Assembly: GCF_958979055.1 (NCBI RefSeq)
Contig: NC_084898.1
Location: 21,631,124-21,695,123, forward strand
DNA: 64,000 nt
Reading direction: 5' to 3'
Source of the DNA: Alnus glutinosa
Lineage: Eukaryota > Streptophyta > Magnoliopsida > Fagales > Betulaceae
Shown: positions 1-10,500 of the stretch, piece after piece
Position numbering within the stretch: position 1 is the first letter of the stretch
Layout: each line of letters opens with the position of its first letter
Notes under the pieces: model-generated
The model's input: only the letters and a program-made list of their open reading frames with translations
Told to the model about the DNA's origin: nothing
Database searches by the model: none
Position numbers and translations under genes: made by a program

Positions 1-293
1 CCCCCAATTTTCTCAGCAAACAAGCAGAGACCTTGTATACTTTTTTGATAAGTAAACCATATATGTTAATAACAGAGACCTTGTACACTAAACATCTTAT
101 TCCCATTTTCCACTCTACTCTCTTCACATAGGATGACTATTTTCCCATTAACAAAAATATCGAACATTTTGAAGGATTACACAATATGCCAACTCCAAAA
201 TTGCAGAGAAGAAAATTGGCAAACAAGAATCAACAAGAAAATGAAGCCAATGATGACAAACTTAGACTATAAGGGACAAAGTAGAAGATTTAC

Positions 294-859
294 ACACCCA
301 TGCCCAGTTGTCGGGCTTGATCTCCTCGTGAAGTGGTTTCACAATTGCGAAAAACCGAGCATTGGTACTGAGTACGAGCCCTGGATTCGGCCTCTCCAGA
401 ATAAGGTAACCCCCAGTCATCAAGACCTTCCCAGGAGCCGAAGCAACACTGTTTGACCATCCAAATTTGCCCAAATCAGAAATTCCTATATCTTCTTTTC
501 ATGAACATTACAATTGGGAATCACCAAACACACACTTACCCTCCATTTGTTTTCTCTAAAAGCAAAACTAAAGAAAATAAATCCTAAAAATCTCGTATGC
601 TATATCGGTTCCTGAAAATACTGAAAAGCAATCTGGAACTAACCCAAATCGTTTTCTGAATCAGACTTTTTTTGGTTCTACTGGGTCCCCAACAGATAAG
701 AATAATAATTAAAAAATAAATAAATAAACTAAACCCATTACTTTTTTTCTCAATCTTATTCTTTCTCAGCTACCAAACACAGAAACAAGAAAAAAAAATT
801 GAGACCCAATTCAAGGAAAACCAACAGAGAAAAATTTGGAGAGGAACTTACACGGCCAT
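294..859 (-). CDS. PMK: Phosphomevalonate kinase, first two coding exons (partial)
   Basis: Phosphomevalonate kinase phosphorylates mevalonate 5-phosphate to the diphosphate in the mevalonate pathway to isoprenoids (GHMP kinase family). Exon 1 coding part is 859-852 (only 8 nt, ATG GCC GT) with donor GTAAG. Exon 2 runs 448 to about 294, after acceptor CAAACAG. Joined, they begin MAVVASAPGKVLMTGGYL, matching the N terminus of plant PMK, with the SAPGK start of the GHMP fold. Exon 2 continues through STNARFFAIVKPL and ends near DNWAW. The exact donor is uncertain: three overlapping GT sites lie at 297-292, and GTAAAT is preferred because it would leave a split Trp codon. The remaining exons lie beyond the left edge of the window; 1-293 is intron. 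The 5' leader extends upstream to about 1130. Family call is sure; exon 2 end is less so. Confidence 0.9.
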
Positions 860-1383
860 TGCTCTCTCTCTCTAGATTTGTTGTCACTATTTGTTCTTGA
901 AGGTTGAGATGCAACTGTGATTAGCTGCATTCAAAGTCATCAAGTTTCTTATACTTCAGAAATATTTGTCAAAGAAACAAAAAATAGCACAAATATTATA
1001 GAAGGAGGAGGAGATTGGTAGCGCCGGGGAGTTGCAATGCACCTCTTTTAGATTCACAGACTCGAATTCCAGCGAAGACGACAACACACACAAACTCACT
1101 GTTTTCTGTCGATGTCGCTGGTTTTGGTGTCCACGTCCAAGTCTTCAACCGTATTATTCGTTAACTTGAGTACTTGACTATGTAAATATGTATTTCCCCA
1201 CCAACCAACCAAAACTCTCTTTTTTAAGAATTATAATTATTATTATTATTATTATTTTATACCATAGCCCTCATAAAGTTCTTTCTTTCTTCTTCTTCAT
1301 TGTTTTGTTGTAATAAGAAATGCCTTAAACAACATATCAATAGTTTAAAGGGCATGTTACTATAAAGAAAGAGAAATCATTCT
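860..1383. other. PMK leader/promoter and AT-rich spacer
   Basis: Holds the presumed PMK 5' leader (minus strand, up to about 1130), then spacer DNA. A CT-rich stretch lies just upstream of the start and an ATT microsatellite at about 1227-1257. No other gene seen. Confidence 0.4.
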
Positions 1384-1518
1384 TGCATATCACTTATATA
1401 TTTTTTGTATATCATTTTTCTAAATCAATCATTAGATTTGTAGGACCTACAAGAATTCACATGTGGGTCCTATATATCCAATGATTGATTTAAAAAAGTG
1501 ATGTACAAGTGATATGCA
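1384..1518. mobile_element. Foldback MITE with long terminal inverted repeats
   Basis: The left arm begins TGCATATCACTT and continues through AAATCAATCATTAGAT. The right arm is its imperfect reverse complement, ending AAGTGATATGCA. The arms are about 60 bp each with almost no loop. There is no coding capacity. A 19-bp direct repeat, CATGTTACTATAAAGAAA plus flanking G, lies outside the element on both sides, near 1352-1371 and 1545-1564. Confidence 0.7.
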
Positions 1519-1564
1519 TGTAACATATCTCAGAAAGAAAAGACGCATGTTACTATAAAGAAAA

Positions 1565-3006
1565 GACTCATACACAACAGTCGTGTAACTGTTGTCTAAG
1601 TTTATAGATATATGGGGTGGGACCCACCCCATGAATCTGTTACGTGTCTAATTACTCAAACACATAACGAATAAGTAAGGATAGTTCGAGGAACTCTAAT
1701 ACCTCAAAAATCAACTCAAGAGCTGAATATTAATAATCTTTGCTTACCTTTATTTATCAACCCAATACGTTTATATATAAATACAAAGAAATGCGATAAA
1801 CATAAACTACTCCCATAGAGATATATCCTATGACTATCCAATCACTAACAACTATTAATAAAGATAATACTCAACTACTTAAGGATAACATACTGTCCCT
1901 TTATCCCTACTTAAAGATAGACTTTACTAGATAAATAATAACAAAATAACAAAAAAACATGGCTGCTTGTGAACTCTTTTGTTCTCATCCTTTGTCCCCA
2001 TCTGGTACGTAACAGGATCTCACCCCATGTGTCTATAAACTTGCATAACAATTGCACCAACCACCTCCCGTTACTATATTGCTTGAATTAAATCAAAAAG
2101 AAAACCATGTGCTATGGCTTTATTTCATAAGAATGCTTATCTTCCTAATAATGCTAATCCTCATTTTTCATATAATGATTTGTACTGCTAGAAACCAAAT
2201 TAAAATATTTCTGCTATTTGTAAAAAAAAAAAAAAACAAATAATAATCCAATTTTGTGGGTAGCACTAATATAAGTCCTCATTTTCATGTAATGATAGCC
2301 TTTTAATTAGTCATTGTACCATTAAGATTTCATGGGGGGTGTCTTTTGTTTTTTTTTTTTTTTTTTGGTTAAAAGTGTTTTGACGTGATATAAAAATAAA
2401 AATTATTTTTATTTTTATGAATATTTTATGTTTTAGATTGTTTGTTAATATTTTTGTTCGAAGAGCGTAAAATAAAAGACAAATAACAAAATTTTAACAA
2501 AATTAATGATGATTAAGTTTGAGTTAAGCAAATGGAGAAATGGACCCAAACAACCACTAAGCTGATTTTTGGCCTCCTCCTCCCCTGTTGTATGTATATA
2601 TATATATATAGCCTAAAAATAAAAAATTATATTATTTGTTAAAAAAAAAAAAAATCAATTATTTTGTAGGTTAATAATAAAAATCCTCACTTTCAAGTAG
2701 TGAGATCTGATATCTATTAGTTGTTGGGGGCAGAAGTGTAGCTATGATTTTAATTGTCAATAAAGTCAAAGGCGTGATGGTCAAAAGGGAAAAAGTCTAT
2801 GGCTTGTGTTTCATGCATGCGCAGGGAAGTCAACGAATGCAAACCCATTCCACTTAATTATGCATGTGATTAATTAACAGCTTTCCCATTTCTTGCAAGC
2901 TTCATCCTTTTTCACTCATGGTAGGTACGATATGTGGAGCTATGAATTTCCCTCTTTCCAAGTATGTGATACTAACAAAGCTCTCGTTGTCAAATTAGGA
3001 CGGCAA
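1565..3006. other. AT-rich intergenic stretch without a gene
   Basis: Contains homopolymer runs (A about 2222-2235, T about 2348-2366, A about 2641-2654) and a short TA run at about 2594-2611. The short open frames have no family resemblance. Nothing else recognised. Confidence 0.5.
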
Positions 3007-4075
3007 ATTTTTCTTAGAGTGTGGTTAGGGTTATTCTCATGTCAATCACGTAGATTTAACTCCTTCTTCCGCGTCAGTGTTTTTGTTCATTGCCGTTTAT
3101 TGCCTCTGCACGGACCGCACATGTATTGAAGACGCCAACCATCTTGTCTTCTCATCATCTTCCTCCAGCAGAAGGGTAGGTTGATTGGCTCCTGTAAAGC
3201 TTACGCAGTTACACAACCACCCTCACAAAAACCCACGGCCGGCCAACCATCCCTCATGGTTCATTTGCATATGCCCTTAGATTTCTAATATGAAAATCTA
3301 TAAACCTAATCTTGAATCTCAGAACCCCACTTTTCATAAACTAGGTCATCGATCTCATTAATATTTTTCTTAGAGTGTTGTTAGGGCTATTCTCACGTCA
3401 ATCACGTAGATTTAACTCTTTCTTCCACGTCAGTGTTTTTGTTCATTGCCGTTTATTGCCTCTGCACGGACCGCACATGTACTGAAGACGCCAACCATCT
3501 TGTCTTCTCATCATCTTCCTCCAGCAGAAGGGTAGGTTGATTGGCTCCTGTAAAGCTTACGCAGTTACACAACCACCCTCACAAAAACCCACGGCCGGCC
3601 AACCATCCCCCATGGTTCATTTGCATATGCCCTTAGATTCCTAATATGAAAATCTATAAACCTAATCCTGAATCTCAGAACCCCACTTTTCATAAACTAG
3701 GTCATCGATCTCATTAATATTTTTCTTAGAGTGTTGTTAGGGCTATTCTCACGTCAATCACGTAGATTTAACTCTTTCTTCCACGTCAGTGTTTTTGTTC
3801 ATTGCCGTTTATTGCCTCTGCACGGACCGCACATGTACTGAAGACGCCAACCATCTTGTCTTCTCATCATCTTCCTCCAGCAGAAGGGTAGGTTGATTGG
3901 CTCCTGTAAAGCTTACGCAGTTACACAACCACCCTCACAAAAACCCACGGCCGGCCAACCATCCCTCATGGTTCATTTGCATATGCCCTTAGATTCCTAA
4001 TATGAAAATCTATAAACCTAATCCTGAATCTCAGAACCCCACTTTTCATAAACTAGGTCATCTATCTCATTAATC
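3007..4075. repeat. Tandem repeat, three 356-bp copies
   Basis: The word CTTAGAGTGTTGTTAGGGCT (copy 1 variant GTGTGGTTAGGGTT) starts at 3013, 3369 and 3725, an exact period of 356 bp. The copies are nearly identical along their length. Copies 2 and 3 are closest to each other; copy 1 carries several private substitutions. No frame is open through the unit, so it is a non-coding segmental tandem triplication. Confidence 0.95.
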
Positions 4076-4350
4076 TTCTCCCCAAACAATGAGATAAAAG
4101 GTAAAATTATGATCATATTTTACCAATGTATAGGCAATGACATCCTTTGCATAAAATCTTCTCCAATATGTCTCCAAGGACATCCTTGTGTAGCTTAAGC
4201 TACCTTGATAAGGAGTGGAAGTCTTTCTAGAAAGCAAAAATGTACAGGAAAGTTAAACTAACATGGAAAATCATCTAGCAAACCTTCTCACCAACATTCA
4301 AATTTATCACTCCAGATGATGACCCACATAATCACAAATTATTTTGTTTA

Positions 4351-4596
4351 TGTTAAATCACCACTTATTCAAAAAGCTTTATCTGATATGAAAGAGTAAA
4401 TTTAATTATTTAATTAATACTATAGTACTCTTTCACACGCGTGAGCTCAAAGACCTCTTTAATAAGTGATGTCAAAATATTCGAATTCAAAACTTTTGCT
4501 CAATACTATATAAAACCACAATTTATTCAAAAAAAAAAAAAAAAAGTTAAACTAGTAGGAAATAATGAATTTACTCATTTAATTACTATTATAACA
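4351..4596 (-). mobile_element. TRIM-like element, family B, degraded copy
   Basis: Two terminal repeats of about 75-85 bp (from 4351, and ending near 4596 with an A-tract inside) flank about 80 bp of internal sequence. The left repeat reads TGTTAAATCACCACTTATTC and ends with the AT-rich AATTAATAC block. The same repeat is found at 14.9 kb and 49.7 kb. No coding sequence. Confidence 0.6.
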
Positions 4597-4689
4597 GTCC
4601 CCTTTGAGGCATTACCAATTTGCCATTGAAACTCCATACCTCTTCTTACAATGTCAATTTCATCTAGTTGGTTTGGCATCTTACCCTTT

Positions 4690-5275
4690 AAGTCCTCGAC
4701 CTTGACAACATTGGTCATTTGACATTAATAGGTTAATTACAAATTTTTATTTTTAGTTTGGAGAGATATCGCAATTGAGGTGACAATTGAGTTGACAGTT
4801 CATGATTGTAAGTGTAATTTATCTTACAAAATAATTGTGATAATCAAATCAAGCTCGATTTGACATTGTCGAATATAATCGGAAAAGATAAAAGGAGAAC
4901 TACAATTGATAATTGTTTATACGACTCACGAACTCAACACAAAATTAGCGGATTAGAGTTAAGGGTTTGACTCGTTTAATTAAATAAGTCAGGTTAAGGT
5001 TACCCTATATAGTCTTATACATATGTCTCAACACAATTTGAACCCGATTGCGATATTTAGAGCTGTCAAATTTTGACACGGCCTACAAACCCAATATGCG
5101 ACATTTAAGAAATTTTTGACATGACTTGAAAACCCACCACGAAATAAGTTAGTTAGGGTTAAGGTGTCTGACTCGTTTAATTAAATCAATCGGATTATGA
5201 TTTATTTATATAGTCTTATACTCATTTCTCGACACAATTCGAACTCAACATGTTAACACAAATTGACACCCTTAA
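4690..5275. repeat. Unclassified interspersed repeat with an internal duplication
   Basis: A block containing GACTCGTTTAATTAAAT followed by TATAGTCTTATAC and CTC(A/G)ACACAATT occurs twice, at about 4968-5035 and 5168-5238. The right end carries a GGGTGTCAATTTGTGTTAAC-type sequence on the minus strand. Similar words occur in reverse at 12.85-12.95 kb. This looks like a common plant repeat family; class not determined. Confidence 0.4.
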
Positions 5276-5325
5276 AAGAAACACTGCCTCAGTAAAAGGC
5301 TCTTTGGCTTTTGATACGAGACTAT

Positions 5326-5372
5326 CTGGGCTTGCAAATTTATAGGTTCCATGGGCTTCAATTGGGCCCAAT
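5326..5372 (+). promoter_or_regulatory. Site II (TGGGCY) cluster upstream of VPS25
   Basis: Three TGGGCY elements lie within 50 bp: CTGGGCTTG near 5328, ATGGGCTTC near 5351 and the palindrome ATTGGGCCCAAT at 5361-5372. Such elements are known in plant promoters of housekeeping genes and bind TCP factors. They lie about 150 bp before the first VPS25 intron donor at 5520, as expected for a core promoter. The regulatory role is inferred. Confidence 0.5.
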
Positions 5373-6376
5373 GCTCGAAACCATAACATTTTCTTACATT
5401 TTCCTTCCGATCAACCAAACGGACATTCTTCCAAGCTTGATCAACCGAACGTTCCAAAAAACCATACTCAGATTCAACCAATCAAAAGCGCTCTTACCCT
5501 CTCCGCATTGAATCCTCAGGTATCATTCACTTTCAAGGCTCACTAATCCTTCTTCTTCTTCTTATTTTAAATTTTTGTTTTTTTCATTCTCTGTGTGACA
5601 TAATTGGTGTCAAAGAAAACCCATAAAAACTAACCAAAAAAAAAAAAAAAACCCATAAGAAGGAGAGAAAGGTGACATAAAAGGTAAGGAAATCGAAAGA
5701 GAATGGAAATTTAAATGTTTATTTTTATGTTGTTTCAGTTTCCTGAATATAAGTAAACTAAATTGAATTGATATAATAAGAAGGCTCAGGTGAGTTGAAA
5801 TTTGCAGTTTTTTTTTTTTCATATAAAATTTTGATGTTGAAATTATGATTTGTTACATTTTCCAGCTCAAATAGTTTTCTGGTACAAGTTATTTTCTTTT
5901 TCGTGGATCCCATGGGAAAAAGGAAGGTTTTGGTTTATGTATATTATTGGGTCTATGTGCATTGGAAACTTTTGTTTGTTTTAAGAGTTGCTTGATTAGC
6001 ATGTGTTTAAGTCAATGCCAATATAACCCAAAAATATAGGTAAAGGTGCTTGATATGACCTTGGTGGCCAACATCCATACTGCATTAGCACTACAGAGAG
6101 CAAATAGAATGCCTACTCTTTTCCCAGTTAATGTACCATTTCTTTGGATAGTAAGTTGCATACACACCCCGTGGTGTTGAAGCTAAAACTTCATCCTAGG
6201 ATGCGTAATCTGAACTAGAGCTCATTGGTTTTAATTTACCAACCTTGCCAACTTTTTACAGTTAACACGTGTAGCTACATTTTTTTAAAAAAATTAATGA
6301 CTCCATAGATTGATAATCCATGATTTCAAAAGATTACCAAGCACCTGTTAATGCTTATGACATAATATATTATAGT

Positions 6377-6887
6377 TGTAACGACCCAAGGAAAAATGCT
6401 AGCCACATTTGTACTATTACTTCAAAAGGACTAATCAATTTGGAGCTTCCATAGAATCACTTATAAAGCTCAGTTTCATTTAGTAAATAAGCAACGTGAG
6501 ACTTAACACCCATGAGTGTCTTTATAAATCACCAAATCTCTATAGGCTACTCATCTTCTCAAAATGGGTGCGGGGTGTCACAATCTCCCTCCCCCCTTAA
6601 ACTTTTGTTGTCCTCGTCAGGGTTACATCATGCGGTGTTGATAGTAACACATGGCATTACAAGGTGACTCTGATACCATTTGTAACGACCTAGGAAAAAG
6701 CGCTAGCCACATTTGTGCTATCACCCCAAAATGACTAGTCAATTTGGAGCTTCCCTAAAATCACTTATAAAGTTCAGTTTCATATACTAAGTAAGCAATG
6801 TGGGACTTAGCACCCATGAGCGTCTTTATAATCACCAAATCTTTATGTAAGCTGCTCATCTTCTCAATATGGAACCGGGGTGTCACA
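6377..6887 (-). mobile_element. TRIM retrotransposon, family A, intact structure
   Basis: Terminal repeats lie at 6377-6582 and 6681-6887 (about 206 bp each, highly similar). Read on the minus strand they start TGTGACACC and end GTCGTTACA. The 5' LTR is followed by TGGTATCAGAGTC, an initiator-Met tRNA primer-binding site. A purine tract (AAGGGGGGAGGGAG) precedes the 3' LTR. The internal part is only about 98 bp with no coding capacity. Flanks ATAGT and ATTGT form a 5-bp target duplication with one mismatch. It lies in the 5'-UTR intron of VPS25. Confidence 0.9.
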
Positions 6888-7597
6888 ATTGTGTTGTGAC
6901 GATTTTACTCTATTGGTCATGGCTTTGGTTATAGACTATGATGAAACGGATGTCCATGAGGAGTGGCTAGTTGTTGGTTTTTGTCAAGTAAAATTTTAGC
7001 TGTTGCTAATGCAAAGGATCAGTTTATTAAGGACTCATCATAAGAGGTGGGTCAAGCAAAGTTTAACGAAAAAGAAGAAACTTGCTAACGGAGACTGCAA
7101 TCTTAGTTGTTGCTAAAGCATATGAACAATTGAGTTAGGAAATGAGAATAAGAGATTGGTCAGGTAAAGCCAAAAAATGGGAGGGGGGAACTAACTGGGG
7201 TTTCTGTTGTCTACATTCTGTTCATTTTTTTTTTCAAAACGTTGCTAGGGCACATCCTTTGCAGTCAATTATAACATTTCAAACTTAAATGTGTTAAAAA
7301 TACCAAACTATTTAAGATTCATTGCATGCTTTTTCCTGTTAAGATTCCTTCTTCATTCCAGGAAAAGATGCGTTGTGCTTGTATTTTTAAACTTTGATTG
7401 TCCGCCCACTAATGCAATAATGGACCTGAAGGTTAAAACAAGTAATGGGAGTTTGAGAACTAAAAATGGTTGCCGGTCTTATTTTCTGAGATAGGTTATT
7501 TATCTTATCTTGATGCTAGAACTTTGGTCCTCTTTTAATTTCTTCAATTACAGAGATGCTATTATAGGTCTCTTCTTGTAGAGGAAGCTCCATAGAG

Positions 7598-10500
7598 ATG
7601 CAGAAATTGGGTGATTTCAAGCTACCTCACTTCTTCAATTACCCACCGTACTTCACGTAATCTTCAGTTTCTCTGCATTTTTTTTTATGGTTTTTATTTT
7701 GTTTTGAGTTTCCGTTTTCAATTTTTACTATGTAATATAAATTGCTGCCTTTTTTTAATTTTTATGTCAATATAAGTTGTTTGGCCCTTATAGAATCTCA
7801 ATCTCCTATCCATCTTTTCTTGTTGATATGCATACTTTTTTTAACAAAAAATAAAAAATCCATTGTAATGCGGAAGGGTTTGACCTTTTTTTTGGGGGGA
7901 GGGGGGAATTGACAATCCCATCTTACTTTGTTGGCCTTTTTTACTTTGTCAACGGAATGTTGAAACCTTTCTAAGGTTTCACCAATTGCAGAGTTACCAC
8001 TCTTTTGAAGCAGCATGACTTTTGGATTGGATATGGGAGACTGCATCAAATCTGTTCCATTTTTCACTTTGATGGTAGAGGTGCTCATAGATGAGAAAAA
8101 AATCGGGAACCAAACCAAAATTTAAAGAATTTGACCATGAGCTGCAATTCAGCACCTCAGGAAAGGGGGAAGGGTGGGGGGGGGGGGGGGGGGGGGGGGG
8201 CTAACTGTTGGGCCATCACAATTGTTGGAAACAGTCATTTGTGGCACAGAACATACCAACTTACTATATCGATATAAGGCCTTGACCCTTGGATCGGGTG
8301 TTAAAGGGGTGTTGTGGTAGGGTAAGGGCAGGTTTTTGTGTTTGAATTGTACTGAAAATAAAATGGAAGCACGCATTCCAGCAAGGACTCATTCCAGCAA
8401 AAATTTAACCCAGGACTCAAGTGCACCACCAAAGTCCCGAAGCAAGTTGAAAGTCAAAGCTCCTCATCTTAACTTATTCAAAAGACCTTTGAAAGATGAT
8501 TTGGAACATTAATGTAGCACCCAGTTAATCATTTTTATGGAAAGTTTGAAGGAATGGTCTTCCAGTGAAAAGCAATCTGTTCAAAAAGAACCATTAGAGA
8601 TCCTTTATGCCCAATTTGCAGGAAAGAGCCACAGACAATATAATGCGTGCTATTATCATGTCCATAGACAAGAGTTGTTTGGAGTGGATCTTCTATCCAA
8701 TTTGTGATAGAGAGGAAGCATCTAACTTGAATTGAAAAGAGTGGTTGCTTCAGAAACCCTTCTTGGCAAAAGGAGTTGGCAAGCAAGAAATGGAAAAGCT
8801 TTTGATAAGGTGGACCCACCCAGGGTGGGCTACTTCTAAAGCTAATGCCCTTAAATCTGAATATCTCTACTAGTTTCATTTGCTCCTAGGGACTGGGTAA
8901 AAGTTTATGCATGGTGCTTTTCTTGCTGATATTGGAGTGGAAGCTACTGGAATTATAGTTTGAGACCTTATGGGAAAACTTGTTGCAGGATCAGTTTCCA
9001 AATTCTGCTCTAGTTCAGCTTTGAAGGTTGAAGTTTTGGCCATACATGTGACCATATGCGAAGCAGTTTATCTTCTTCAGTCTTTGACTAATATAGGAGT
9101 CATTTTTAAAATAGTGAGGAACTTATAGGGGCCTTAACATTTTTATCATATCCATCAGACATCAGAGATAAGCACATTATATGGACATAAAGGAGGTGCT
9201 GCCATCTTTAGCTCCTTCCAAATTTTCAAGAGCAAATTGTTCCACTGACAAAGTGGCTCATTGGGTTGCTGTCACAGCATCAAAGCATTTGTTTCCTAAA
9301 TACTAGGTTTCTTGTACTCCTATAGAGCTGGCTGAGCTCTTAGTTGTTTGCATCCCTCCTTCTGATGTTCATTAGTTCCTTTTTTTGCCTTTTCTTTTGT
9401 CCTCTTGTAGAGTTCAGACCCCAAAAGGAAAAAAGTTGATGTGCCTTAATAAAAAATTGGCACCTAACTGCTGGGCCATCACAATTGTTGGAAACAGTCA
9501 TACAGTTGATATGGCATAGAACATACCCACTGACTATAGCGATATAAGGCCTTAACCCTTGGATGAAGTGTTAAAGGGGTGTTGTGGTCGGGTAAGGGCA
9601 GATTTTTGCGTTTGAATTGTACTGAAAGTAAGACGGCAGGAAAAATCTTCTATTTAAATGTAATGTTTCATGAAAAAGTATGTAGATTATAGTTTATGGA
9701 TATTTATTCTCTTTCATTGTAAATATCTTTTTTCTTGTGGTCTTTTACTTTTTTATTTTTGATTCTAACACATATCTTTTCAACTTTGCCTTATTCTTAT
9801 TTTTCATTTGGAACATTGTGATTTGTTTTAGAACACAACTTCAGTGTATGTTTCTCAGTTTGCAGCCAGTAAGGGACACCCGTGAGAAGCAGGTACAACT
9901 TTGGAAGGAACTCATTATTGATTACTGTAGAACACAAAAATTATTTGTGATTGGACTGGAAGAAGATTTTCCACTATTTTCAAATCCTGTGATTGAAAGT
10001 AAGTTCATCATTCTTGTTAGTTTCTAATTTGGTCATTGAAGTTTGGGGTCCTAAAACTGTTTGACATAATTGTGTCGGTGCCAATAAGCTTTTGCTATTG
10101 TGCATGACCTTTGTAAGTGGTGTAAAGGAAAAAGTTGGGATATATTTTGATATTCTAATTGCAAGAATTATCACAACCCCGGGAAAACCCTAGCCACATC
10201 TGTGCTATTGCTCCACAATGACTAGTCAAAGTTACAATTTAAGCTCCCTGAAATCCCTTATAAAGTTCAATTTCACTTAGTCAGGAATTAATGTAGGACT
10301 TAGAACCCATGTAACACATTTGTAATCTACCCACCCAATATAGGACTTACTTTTGTGGTGTCATCATCCCCCACTAAAATACCTAATGTCCTTGTGAAGG
10401 TTTACGTCACATTATAGTATTCCAATGTAACATGGTGTTATTAAGTTGACTCTGATACCATTTCTCATAATTTAAGGAAAACACTAGCGAATATTTGCAT

